Assembly (NCBI GenBank): GCA_023548195.1
Contig: JAJHZJ010000752.1
Coordinates: 299,501 to 363,500 of the forward strand
DNA from: Bettongia penicillata ogilbyi
Taxonomy: Eukaryota; Chordata; Mammalia; Diprotodontia; Potoroidae
Reading direction: 5' to 3'
DNA: 64,000 nucleotides
The notes beneath the pieces were generated by a model, which was not told the DNA's origin, ran no database searches, and saw only the letters and a list, made by a program, of their open reading frames with translations. Each line of letters begins with the position of its first letter. Position 1 is the stretch's first letter. A program made the translations under genes and the position numbers. Shown one piece after another: positions 11,164 through 21,860 of this stretch.

Positions 11164-12893
11164 TGAATGTATGTCTGTATGTATTAGTCTTTTTTGTGAT
11201 CTGAAAGTAAGACTTCTAGAACTGTTTCAGTGTGATAACCCCAGTGTTACTTTAATACTGCATGCACTTTGTTTAGGAAGCTTCTGAAAATTTCTATCTT
11301 TCATTTATAGTTGCAAAAAGTACATCTGATATAACTAGATATTAATTATTATAAATGTGTATTTTTTTAACTTTTCTGATTGGAGACTTACTTCAAGTTA
11401 CACACAGTTGTCCTGACATAGAAAGTCACAGCCTTCTGCTTAATAGTTTTATTCTCAAGGGGGTTTTTAGGGAGTAATCCAAGGAATTTTTAAACATTAC
11501 CTTCATACATTGGTTCAATTTCGTCTCTGCTTTGAATTCAAACTCTTTGGTCTTTCCATCTCCTGTTGGTTTACATTAATAACTTTAAAATCATCATGCA
11601 TAATTGGAATTTTATCACTGTAAAAGCAACTCCACAAAATAGAAGAAAATGTTGTACATATTTTTCCAGTGGTGTCATATAACTTGATACTGTCCATATA
11701 CATTGAGTCATAATATGATGGTTTGGTACTACTTCTACTGTTGGCAAGAGTAAATTAATAAATTATTAATTTTAAGGTAATTTATCTATAATTTAATATG
11801 TATTTAACATATATATAGTTGAAATTATAAAAATAATTTATAAAATAAAGTTATACAAAATAAAATAATTAAATGAAAATAGCCTAAATTAATTTTAGAA
11901 AGAAATTTATCAGATCATTTGGTAGAAGACAGCAATCCAGAAGTGTGACTCCTTATTACCTATGCTCTGGATGGTTTACATGGTACAGGACTTAGACAAA
12001 AATACTTGCACACAAGGACAATTTAAAAGCAAGGTAAACTGAGGTCGATATCAGAAATTTTAAACATTCATCAAAATTTCAGCAAACTAAGATGAAAGGG
12101 AAACCCAAAACTGAAGTTTGAGTGTACCTAAAAGAAGATCAAAGTTTGGAGACCCAAAGCAAAAAAAAAGTGCTTTGAGTGAATCCAAGATGCAGGGAAT
12201 CCCAAAATACCTTGAAGCCATTTTGAACATTCCTAGGGAGCTGCTGGAGTCAGGAGACATTCAAGATACAGTCATATAAAATTGGGTTTGAATAGTATCA
12301 TGATTTTCTGAATGTAACAAAACATTTCCCCCACTTTCCTTTAAATTGGAATCTGTACTCAGTTCTATTTAGGAGAGATGATCGTGAGTTCAAGGCTAGA
12401 AGATCCAGGAAGAAATTAGACCAAGTTTAGAGAGGAAGTATGACAAAGGAGTGATATATAATTTCTCGATGTCATTTTCTTTTCTTTGTAGAATATTCCA
12501 AAAAGTTCCCCTTAGACAAAATGCAACTTATATGAGATCACTGTAGACACTGTGAATATGTGTCCAGGCTTGCATTCCTTACCTTACAAATAGACATGAT
12601 CATGAGGGGATCCTGCTAGCACAGTAAAGGGAGGATCAGAAATTCTCTAGACCTTTTAACTTAATGAGGTCCTCCTCTAATGCATATTGAGGTTGAAGGG
12701 GAAGATATTGATATCATTAAGGATAAACAATACAAATAAAGAAAAGTAAACACATAATATGTGCAAAAGGATAGGAAATATTTTTCTTTCAGAAGAAGTG
12801 CATTAGCATTCATGTACAAGATGACACATGAACTGAGTTTCAAAGGAAGCTAGCAACATTTTAAAGGCATAGATGAAGGCATGAAGAACTGCT
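7753..12893. other. Gene-free region, mostly unique sequence
   Basis: I recognise no gene in this stretch. It contains AT- and GTAT-rich microsatellites (about 10290-10390, 10845-10910, 11106-11185) but no LINE or SINE that I can name with confidence. A 131-residue minus-strand open frame (8566-8961) has no recognisable domain and may be chance. Confidence 0.6.
11106..11185. repeat. (AT)n followed by (GTAT)n microsatellite
   Basis: About 31 bp of pure AT dinucleotide pass directly into about 48 bp of GTAT tetranucleotide with a few interruptions. The compound structure is consistent with a point change in the AT tract that later expanded. Confidence 0.95.
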
Positions 12894-12919
12894 TTACAAG
12901 GATATAGAGATGGGAAATG

Positions 12920-12992
<73 letters not shown>
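12920..12992. repeat. (AG)n microsatellite
   Basis: About 73 bp of AG dinucleotide with a single AAAG interruption. It is a homopurine tract on the plus strand. It lies about 115 bp upstream of the HAL1-like element and creates the Ser-Leu run in the antisense frame at 12894-13403. Confidence 0.97.
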
Positions 12993-12993
<1 letters not shown>

Positions 12994-13106
12994 AGTACCT
13001 CAGTTGGATTGGAATATAGAGTATGTGAAGGACAGTAAAGTGTGGCTTGTCTGGAAAGGTAGGATAGAGCTAACTTGAGAAGTGTTTTGAAAATCAGGGA
13101 ATCTGG

Positions 13107-13770
13107 GGGAGGAGCCAAGATGGCGGAGTAGAAAGACTCACCTCTGCTAGCTCTGAATCCACAGCCCATAAATCTTCTGTAAAGAGAACTCCCCACAAAT
13201 TCTGGAGCAGAGCAAACCGCGCACCAACACAGTGGAGGAGATTTCCGTTCCAGAGAGCCCTGGAAAGCCATCCCCAGGGGTCCATAACACACCAGACAGT
13301 GGAGCACACCCCTGAGCTGCCCAGCTCCGTGGCCCCAGAGGAGCAGATCCGAGCAGGCTTCAGGGATGGAATCTCCTGCGGCCGCGAAAGTTCCTCCACC
13401 CACAGGTGCTCCAGGTCAGTGAGAGAGACGTCTGGGTTGCCTGAGAGGGGAGCAGGGTATCTCCATGACTCGGGCCCCCTTGGGAGGCAGCGGCAAAGGT
13501 AGTGGTGGCCAGGCACTTCTGGAGCAGACAGGAGCTCAGGGCCATTAATGAAGGTCTCCACATAAACCCCCAGAGGGAACTGGGCCTGGGAGGCAGCCTG
13601 ACCCCCACCTGAGCACCAGAAATTAAGCTCACATTGAAAAGCAGCCCCACCTGCCATTGAAAGCCTTGAGGCTGGGGAGAAGCATTTGAATCTCAGACCC
13701 CAAACACTAGCTGGGTGGATCTAGGCAGGGGTGGAGAGGAATCTCAGAAGTCAAGTAACTGGCTGGGAAA
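13107..13770 (+). promoter_or_regulatory. HAL1-like 5' UTR / presumed internal promoter
   Basis: This GC-rich leader starts with GGAGCCAAGATGGCGGAG, a YY1-like box in complement (CCGCCATCTTGG). The matching leader of the complete copy is 38351-39022 on the minus strand. The antisense open frames here (13094-13657 and 13360-13650) are by-products of the high GC content. Promoter function is inferred by analogy with L1. Confidence 0.6.
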
Positions 13771-14872
13771 ATGCCCAAAAAAGGGAAGAAAAATAAGACC
13801 ATAGAAAGCTACTTTCTTGGGGAATAGATTTTTCCACCTTTCATTTCTGATGAGGAAGAACAAAGCTTACAATCAGGGAAAGATGTGGAGAGCGGGGCCT
13901 CTGCATCCCAGACATCCGAGGAGGATGCCCGGTGGGATCAGGCCTTGGAAGAGCTTGAAAAGGATTTTAAACATCAAGTTAGACAGGTGGAGGAAAAACT
14001 GGGGAGAGAAATGAGAGAGGTGCAAGAAAAGCATGAAAAACAGGTGAATACCTTGGTAAAGGAGACCCAAAAAAATGCTGAAGAAAATAACACCTTGAAA
14101 AAATAGGCTAACTCAATTGGCAAAAGAGGTTCAAAAAGCCAATGAGGAGAAGAATGTTTTCAAAAGCAGAATTAGCCAAATGGAAAAAGAGGTTCAAAAG
14201 CTCACTGAAGAAAAGAGTTCTCTCAAAATTAGAATGGAACAAATGAAGTCTAATGACTTTCTGAGAAACCGAGAAATCACCAAACAAAACCAAAAGAATG
14301 AAAAAATGGAAGAGAATGTGAAATATCTCATGGGAAAAACAACTGACCTGGAAAATAGATCCAGGAGAGACAATTTAAAAATTATGGGACTACCTGAAAG
14401 TCATGATCAAAAAAAGAGCCTAGACATCATCTTCCATGAAATTATCAAGGAAAACTGCCCTGATATTCTAGAACCAGAGGACAAAGTAGGTATTGAAGGA
14501 ATTCATCAATCACCACCTGAAAGAGATCCAAAAAGAGAAACCCCTAGGAACATTGTGGCCAAATTCCAGAACTCCCAGCTCAAGGAAAAAATCTTACAAG
14601 CAGCTAGAAAGAAACAATTCCAGTACTGTGGAAATACAATCAGGATAACTCAAGATCTAGCAGCTTCTACATTAAGGGATCGAAGGGCGTGGAATAGGAT
14701 ATTCCAGAAGGCAAAGGAACTAGAACTCAAACCAAGAATCACCTACCCAGCTAAACTGAGTATAATACTGCAAGGGAAAATATGGTCTTTCAATGAAACA
14801 GAGGACTTTCAATCATTCTTAATGAAAAGACCAGAGCTGAAAAGAAAATTTGACTTTCAAACACAAGAATGA
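13771..14872 (+). pseudogene. HAL1-like ORF1p pseudogene, two lesions
   Basis: ATG 13771 gives MPKKGKKNKTIESYFLGE, a basic N-terminus. A long coiled coil follows (DFKHQVRQVEEKLGREMREV...), then the RNA-binding domain (RRDNLKIMGLPES) and the C-terminal domain (PPERDPKRETPRNIV...), ending ...DFQTQE with TGA at 14870-14872. Only two clear lesions are present. One is an in-frame TAG at codon 19 (13825-13827). The other is one extra A in the run at about 14098-14103, which shifts the frame and gives a stop at 14104. The last 251 residues are open (14117-14872). Corrected length would be about 367 residues, typical for mammalian ORF1p. This is the best-preserved ORF in the window, so the copy is comparatively young. 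Confidence 0.88.
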
Positions 14873-15048
14873 GAAGAAGCATGAAAAAGGAAACAGCAAA
14901 GAGAAGTCTTAAGGGACTTACCAGAAGTGAACTGTTTACATTCATACAGGGAAAGACAATATTTCTAACTCTTAAAACTTTTCAGTATCTGGGTAGTTGG
15001 TGGGACCACACATACACATGTACATGCATGCACACACATACACACATG

Positions 15049-15737
15049 TTTAGGCTATTTTTCAAAGCCCAAACTCATTTTTTTCTGCAAGTTCTTTCCC
15101 TGAGCCCAAATAACCAAATGATTCTAAAAGTTACATTCATTTCCTTGACAGAAGCCTCATAAGCTCAAAAGACTGTTGGGTGTGGCTCCCTCAATAGAAA
15201 TTGAACATAAATTTCTGTAGATATACCCTTCTTAGAGAAAATTAACATTGTAAGGAGAATTTCAATCCCTGGACTGACTTTTAGGAGGATAATGCTATTC
15301 AGATAATGCAGAATTTCTATGTGTTGGTTAAAGAAAGTAATGCACCAGAAAAAGGAGCACAGTAGATGCCTGCATTGGAAACTGATGTTAATTCTAGTGT
15401 CATGGATTTTATAGGCCTTAGTGGTGTTCAGCAGTATTGGACTCAATAGAAGCAAACTGAATATCTATTTGAGCCTCAAAGAAATGGTCAATGGTTCAGG
15501 CTCACAGGAAAAAAAAATAAACAAAAAACTATGCCTGTTGAAAGCAAATTTTGGGGGAAACATAATTTTGTCATTTAAAATATTATTTTATTCTAAATTT
15601 AAGAAGTAAAACTAACAGTAGAAACAAATGATCACGTCTGAAATTGCAATTCTATTTTGTACACCTTGCTATTCCTTTTGAATATATAATAAACTTATCA
15701 TACAACTTTCCTTTTTTCCCCCTTTTTTTCTTCCTTC
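15049..15737. other. Gene-free unique sequence
   Basis: I see no recognisable gene or repeat between the HAL1-like element and the LTR. Small open frames on both strands lack family features. Confidence 0.5.
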
Positions 15738-16422
15738 TGTTGAGGTTTACACCCAGGGATATAAAAACCTATGGAGGTTTCATGATGTGTTGTGGTGAAA
15801 CTCTCTCTGAAAGAATTCAGAGTGAGACCACCTCTAATCCATGTATTGGAATTTATTTAGACTGATGCCTCTCATGAAGCAGTCTAAACTCCAAGAAGAA
15901 CCAACAACTTCAGAGAAACAAGATGAATTTTTATAGGATAAAGAGGCAATTATATAACATACATTTGCATAAAATATAGCAATATGATTAATATTAGAGA
16001 GGCAGGAGAAGTTTGTTAAGAGATTAGTTAATGGAGGAGAGTCCCATCTATGGTTTGATGGTTAAATATTCTGGCCCTACTGCCCTCCAATTGGCTAGCT
16101 ATTATAGCTCTGTCTGGTCAAGATATATAGTTAGGTATTGTGGTCCTGCCTTGGGTTAAATGGATGATGTGATTGTGATTGACTACAAGAACACACCTGT
16201 TTCTCTGGCAATGGGATTGGGGGTCATGGCTGGGTAGAGACTGCTTTCCCCTGCCTGGCCATTCTGTGAGAACTATGAGTTTCAGGGACATATTTGTTAA
16301 GTGAACAGTGAGGCATATATGAAAAATTTAGGACATTGGCTGGGGGAGGGTAAGTAGGTACAGTGAGCCTGTAATGAAGTTAGACTACTGGAGCTGGGGC
16401 CAACTCTATTAGGACTCCAACA
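15738..16422 (-). mobile_element. Probable solo LTR of an endogenous retrovirus, minus strand
   Basis: The block is bounded by TGTTG at the left and CAACA at the right, the TG...CA inverted ends expected of an LTR. On the minus strand it carries a TATA-like ATAAAAATTC near 15933-15942, then an AATAAA polyadenylation signal at about 15852-15857, spaced like R/U5. A downstream U5-like stretch ends at the CA. No internal retroviral sequence adjoins either side, so this is a solo LTR from recombination. Flanking 4-bp repeats are not perfect (CTTC and CCTC), so the exact ends are uncertain. Confidence 0.65.
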
Positions 16423-16599
16423 CCTCCGTACCCCTGCCCTAGAGATGGTTATCATTAGGCATGTGTGTTTGTGTGAATGTAAATAGAAATATAGATATAC
16501 AGCTATGTACATAAAAATTCTATATATACTTCAATTTACTAGTTCTTTCCCTGGATGAAAAGAGTGTCTTTTTTCATATGTCCTTTGTAGTTCATTTGA

Positions 16600-17395
16600 G
16601 TGTTTATAACAGTTAAACTGACTTATTTGTTCAAAGTTTTTCTTGAAACAATCTTATTACTGTATACAATGTTCTCTTGGTTTTGTTTATTTCATTCTTC
16701 ATTATTTTGTGCATTTATGTATGTTTTTCTAAGATATTGAGCTCAATTCTTATAGCATTATAATAGCTCACTGAAATGATATACCACAACTTCTTCAGAT
16801 ATTCCCCAATAGATTGGCATCCCCAAAATTTCTAATTCTTTGCCACCACAAAGTTGCTATAAATATTTCAAAACATTTAGAACAAAAGCATTTTCCCCAG
16901 TCATCTTAGGGAGCAGACCTAGTAGTAGTATTGCTAGTTCAATGGGTATTGGCCATCTAATAACTCTTTAGCATAATTCCAATTTCATCTCCAAAATGGA
17001 TGGATCATTTCACAGTTCCACCAACAGTGAATTAGTATCCTAATTTTCCTCATTGCCTCCAGTATTTGTTGGTTTCCCTTTCAATCATTTTTGCCAATCT
17101 GATAAGTGTAAAATGAATATCAAAGTTGCTCTAATTTGCATTAGAAGAATATTTTTTCATATAAGTTGTTCTAGAAATCTTCATAAGAAAACTACCTATT
17201 CATATCCTTTGACAATTTATCATTTGAGGAATGACTTGTCTTCTTATAGATTTGACAAAGTTCTTTACATATTTAACTTATGTGACCTTTACATGAGAAT
17301 CTTTCTATAAAACCTTTCCCCAATTTTCTGCTTTCCTTCTAATATTGGCTACATATATTTTATTTATTTGTCATTTTACTGCATGAAATAAAAGA
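16600..17395 (-). mobile_element. Old L1 3' fragment, minus strand
   Basis: On the minus strand this is the ORF2 C-terminal region plus the start of the 3' UTR. It tracks, with heavy divergence and indels, the same region in the L1s at 28190-29060 and 30180-30690. Recognisable landmarks include the CCCCAATAGATTGGCATCCCC-type segment near 16804 and the paired 'ccaccaacagtgaattag' region near 17020. It is older than the other L1 copies here and is 5'-truncated. Confidence 0.8.
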
Positions 17396-17466
17396 CTATC
17401 TGCAGCAGCTAGTTTCCTTTGATGGTGTCTTTGCCACTCTAATTGGTACAAAAATACTCAATTGCT

Positions 17467-17489
17467 AAAAAAAAAAAAAAGGGGGGGGG
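17467..17489. repeat. A14-G9 homopolymer pair
   Basis: Fourteen A residues are followed directly by nine G residues. It is a plain homopolymer junction that could be the remnant of a retrotransposon tail, but no element body adjoins it. Confidence 0.9.
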
Positions 17490-19499
17490 AGTGTATGTGT
17501 AAGCAATTTAGAAACATGAAATTTTTTTCTCCCTTGTTGAGTCTGGCAGATAGTTCTCTTTGAGTTAGCGAAACTTTATTTTCTTTGTGTGGCCAATTGT
17601 GTTGTCATTAGCTGTCATCCTGATTTTTTACTTTATTTCATATAATGTGTGTGTGTTTATGTAGTGAATGACACTTTAACCATCATCTTATGGCAGAGTA
17701 TACCATACTCTGAGTGTAATAAAGCCTTTTGTCTTATTTGTTTTGGCTTTTGGGGGTTGACTAGTCAAATTGATAAGAAAATTCATGTTAACAGTCTCTT
17801 GCACAATGGGCGGTGACAGGGATTACAAGTCACTACCATAGACCCTAAAGGAGTAACCACCTATAAAGGAAGCAATGCAGGAAATTTCTTGACATAATCT
17901 GAAACTGACAAACTCCATCCACAATAAAATTAATATAAAGTGATCAGTCTTATAATTACTCTCTACTTGAGACTACATGTGGATTAAGAGGAATATGCTT
18001 ACTTTGGGTAACTGTAGCATGTTTCCCTTTAAGTGAAATTGTATGTGTATAACTACTGAGACCTTTCAAAGGGTCAAAGATTTTGATACTCCCACCGTCA
18101 TAGAAGACCCAATGAAGGGGTTCTCTTGCCTGATATGTCAAGAACAATGAGTGGGTGTTAGTACTGAATACTTTTTAGTGCCAGTATATATCCTAGGAGG
18201 GACTGAGCATAAAGGTAATGAACTCTTAGCCACCTTACTCTTGGTAATACTGACAATTATTTGAATAAATGACTATGTCCAAAGTGTAATCATTCATTCA
18301 AAACTTCAGAAAAAAGTCATGTCAGGGCCAGAATTATTTCTATCATCCCTATCATCATCATTTATCTATATCAATATTTAAAAAAATGAGAAAATGCAGG
18401 TGGTTTTGTTATACATATGCATTCCTATATCACTGTCATTAGCATTACGCAAAATTGTACAATAAGCTCCACAACATCTTATGGAGAAAATGAGGTTACA
18501 AGTGCAGCACTCAGACTTGGTCCTAGGGGAAGCCACTGAAACCAATATATGAATAACTTCTATTGTGAGATAGAGGGTAGCAACACCAGGTATTGTCCTA
18601 TGAGGCACAAAGGCAAAGGCACTGTATGAATGGATAAGGAGATCTTTGGCATGGCTTCTTTAGTGGGCTGCACTGAGAGATCACTCCCCCATCTCCTCAG
18701 TGCCAGAATTATATCTACAGAGATGATATGCTGGGCTTTTCCTTGGGAAGGTGGCTCTGGCTGCTGGAAATTAGGGGGCCAGTCATCCTATTCTCTGCTT
18801 TTGAATATTAGACACATTGGGGGTCCCCCTGTCTTTCTTTCCATTCAATTTCTTCTTCTCCAGACCCCTACTTCTTGTTCCCATGACTCAATTCTCCCCT
18901 TTCACTGTAGCTCTTACAATATTCTGGGACTAGGAAGATGGTTGTTGCAGTGCTTTGCCCCAATTGGAACTTCATATCCCCTACTCCACAAGCCCTACTA
19001 CATGAGAGTAGTGTCTCGCACCCTAACCCAGACATATAGGTCACTGCCATAATGCATACCGCTCTATGGCACCCTGGTGCAGTTTTCCTCTATTAGAAAA
19101 ATATATATAAACAAACACAAAGCTTTATATTCCAATTGTTCCCTAATATATAAATCCTGGGAAAAAAAGTACATTTCCCAAACAAGCATTTTAGTAGACT
19201 GGCACTATTTGTAGTTGAGTTCAAGTATTTTAACATAAACTTAAGCTCTCTATGACAACAGAATCTATGCTTTCTACAAGCACAGGAGCAGATAGGATTG
19301 CAGAGATACTACCTGTCCCTGCTTAATTTTAATCTCCTAGACAAGTCTCAATACTTGAATTTGTTTGTTTGTTTCATTGAACTTGAAGATTATGAGTATT
19401 TGAGATGGTGACATCAATTTATAACGTTGTTTGAAAGGTTTTATGGATTACTATGATGTCTAGTTTATTGTTAATAACTGTCTTATCTATAAAAATGAT

Positions 19500-19680
19500 C
19501 TGATTCTCATATATATACACACACGTACACATACATATGTATAAATGTATGTATATACATACACAATATACATATATCCAGGTATAAATGCATATGTGTA
19601 TTTTTGTGTATTCATATATGTATATGCATATGGGTATGTATGTATAAGCGTGTGTATGTATATATGCATGTATTATGTTT
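19500..19680. repeat. Cryptic AT/GT/TATG simple repeat
   Basis: Interrupted stretches of ATATAC, ACACAC, TATGTA and GTATAT alternate over about 180 bp. It is an alternating purine-pyrimidine tract with no single repeating unit. Confidence 0.85.
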
Positions 19681-20694
19681 GTATAGCATATGAGAGGGAG
19701 TCTAATTACGTAATATGAGAATTTATCCCCTGTATAGTAATAGTCAGAAGGTCACGGCTTGCATATTTCCTGAGTACAAAATTTTTACTACATTTAGTAA
19801 TATATTGCATAATTCACCTGCTACATTGTCTAGCTAAGACTCTGGACTCTGACCAATTTTCTTTCTTTTTTTTTATAAATTTATTGATTAAACGTTTTAC
19901 ATTCATTTTCACAAAATTTTGGGTTCCAAATTTTCTCCCCATTTGTCCCCTCCCCCCACCTCAATACGCCAAGCATTCTAATTTCCCCTGTCACCAGTCT
20001 GCCCTCTCTTCTATCATCCCTCCCTTCCCTTGACCACGTCTTCTCTTTTGACCTGTAGGGTCAGATAACTTTTTATACCCCATTACCGGTGTTTCTTATT
20101 TCCTAGTAGCAACAACAATACTCAACAGTTGTTCTTAAAACTTTGAGTTCCAACTTCTCCCCATCCCTCCCTCCCCACCCATTGCCTTTGAGAAGGCAGG
20201 AAATTCAATATAGGCCCTATCTGTGTAGTTTTGCAAATGACTTCCATAATAGTCATGTTGTGTAAGACTAACTATGTTTCCCTCCATCCTATCTTGCCCC
20301 CCATTGTTTCTATTCTGTCTTTTGATCCTGTCCCTCCTCGAGTGTTGACTTCAAATTGCTCCCTCCTCCCATTACCCTCCCTTCCATCCTCCCCCCACCC
20401 TGCTTATCTCCTTCTCCCCCACTTTCCTGTATTGTAAGATAGGTTTTCATACCAAAAAGAGTGTGTATTTTATTCCTGCCTGTAGTCGAATGTGATGAGA
20501 GTAAACTTCATGTTTTTCTCTCAGCTCTCCTCTTTTTCCCTCCACTAAAAAGTCTCCTGCTTGCCTCTTCTATGAGAGACAATTTGCCCCATTCCATTTC
20601 ACCCTCTCTCCTCCCAATATATTTCTCTCTCTCATGGTTTACCTTAATTTTTTTAAGATATGATCCCCTCCTTTTCAATTCACTCTGTGCTCTC

Positions 20695-20755
20695 TGTCTC
20701 TGTGTGTGTGCATGTGTGTATGTGTGTGTACATGATTGTATGTGTGTGTGTATGA

Positions 20756-20787
<32 letters not shown>

Positions 20788-20793
20788 GTGTAA
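20695..20793. repeat. (GT)n tract within the HAL1-like 3' UTR
   Basis: TG dinucleotides with CA and AT interruptions. The equivalent tract appears at 37030-37117 in the other minus-strand copy and as CA-rich sequence at 15005-15048, so it is part of the family consensus rather than a chance microsatellite. Confidence 0.9.
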
Positions 20794-20923
20794 TCCTACC
20801 AACTACCCAGATACTAAAAGCTTTCAAGAGTTACAAATATTGTAACTTTCCATGTAGGAATGTAAACAGTTCACCTTTGGTAAGTCCCTTATGACTTTGC
20901 TGTTTACTTTTTCATGCTTCTTC

Positions 20924-21857
20924 TCATTCTTGTGTTGGAAAGTCAAATTTTCTTTTCACCTCTGGTCTTTTCATCAAGAATGCTTGAAAGTCCTCTGTTT
21001 CATTGAAAGACCCCATATTTTTTCCCCTGAAGTATTATACTCAGTTTTGCTGGGTAGGTGATTCTTGATTTTAGTCCTAGCTCCTTTGACTTCTGGAATA
21101 TCCTATTCCATGCCCTTCAATCCCTTGATGTAGAAGCTGCTAGATCTTGCATTATCCTGATTGTATTTCCACAATACTGGAATTGTTTCTTTCTAGCTAC
21201 TTGCAATATTTTCTCCTCAACCTAGGAATTCTGAAATTTGGACACAGTGTTCCTAGGAGTTTCTCTTTTTGGGTCTCTTTAAGGTGGTGATCGATGGATT
21301 CCTTCAATACTTATGTTGCCCTCTGGTTCTAGAATACCAGGGCAGTTTTCCTTGATAATTTCATGAAAGATGATGTCTAAGCTCTTTTTTTGATCATGGC
21401 TTTCAGGCAGTCTTATAATTTTTAAATTATGTCTCCTGGACCTATTTTCCAGGTCAGTTGTTTTTCCAATGAGATTTTTCATATTATCTTCCATTTTTTT
21501 CATTTTTTTGGTCTTGTTTTCTGATTTCTTGGCTTCTCAGAAAGTCATTAGCCTCCATCTGTTCCATTCTAATTTTGAGAGAACTATTTTCTTCAGTGAG
21601 CTTTTGAACCTCCTTTTTCCATTTGGCTAATTCTGCTTTTGAAAGTATTCTTCTCCTCCTTGGCTTTTTGAACCTCTTTTGCCAGTTGAATTAGCCTTTT
21701 TTTTCAAGGTGTTATTTTCTTCAGCATTTTTTTGGGTCTCCTTTAGCAAAGTATTGGCCCATTTTTCATGCTTTTCTTGCATCTCTCTCATTTCTCTTCG
21801 CAGTTTTTCCTCCACCTGTCTAACTGGATTTTCTAAGTCCTTTTTGAGCTCTTCCAT
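20924..21857 (-). pseudogene. HAL1-like ORF1p pseudogene, N-terminus missing
   Basis: On the minus strand the frame begins at MEELKKDLENPVRQVEEK, in the coiled coil, and lacks roughly the first 50 residues of the family. The RNA-binding segment (RRHNLKIIRLPES) and PPE motif survive near 21279-21450. Frameshifts split the rest. It would have encoded an ORF1p-type RNA chaperone but is dead. Confidence 0.8.
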
Positions 21858-21860
21858 GGC

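Larger units (their letters stand above)
13107..15048 (+). mobile_element. HAL1-like (half-L1) element, plus strand, 3'-truncated
   Basis: It opens with GGGGGAGGAGCCAAGATGGCGG, followed by a 5' UTR of about 660 bp that is distinctly GC-rich. ORF1 (13771-14872) comes next, then the start of the 3' UTR (TTTTCAGTATCTGGGTAGTTGG...), ending in CA-rich sequence at about 15048. The same 3' UTR continues for about 1.1 kb in the copies at 19861 and 36020, neither of which has ORF2, so this copy is cut short at its 3' end. I see no target-site duplication. Confidence 0.85.
17401..19860. other. Gene-free region with simple repeats
   Basis: It holds a poly(A)-poly(G) tract (17467-17489) and an AT/GT/TATG cryptic repeat (19500-19680). 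A 140-residue plus-strand open frame (18630-19052) has no recognisable family features and no upstream context that would mark it as a gene. I see no SINE or LINE I can name. Confidence 0.5.
19861..21860 (-). mobile_element. HAL1-like element, minus strand, 5'-truncated
   Basis: On the minus strand it runs from within ORF1 (MEEL..., about 21857) through the ORF1 stop (20924-20926), then a 3' UTR of about 1.06 kb with a GT/CA tract (20700-20792) and a polypyrimidine/polypurine region. It ends in a T run (A tail) at about 19864-19874. No ORF2 is present between ORF1 and the tail. This layout matches the complete copy at 36020-39022. Target duplications are not evident. Confidence 0.85.

Noticed and set aside
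12894..13403. 169-residue minus-strand open frame with a long Ser-Leu run
   Set aside because: The run is the antisense of the (AG)n microsatellite and the rest is the antisense of the HAL1-like leader. It has no protein-family features.
13094..13657. 187-residue minus-strand open frame
   Set aside because: It lies wholly over the GC-rich 5' UTR of the HAL1-like element. The same region in the copy at 38351-39022 is not open in the equivalent frame.
18630..19052. 140-residue plus-strand frame
   Set aside because: It has Cys- and Ser-rich stretches but no family pattern, and an antisense frame overlaps it. I could not support a gene.
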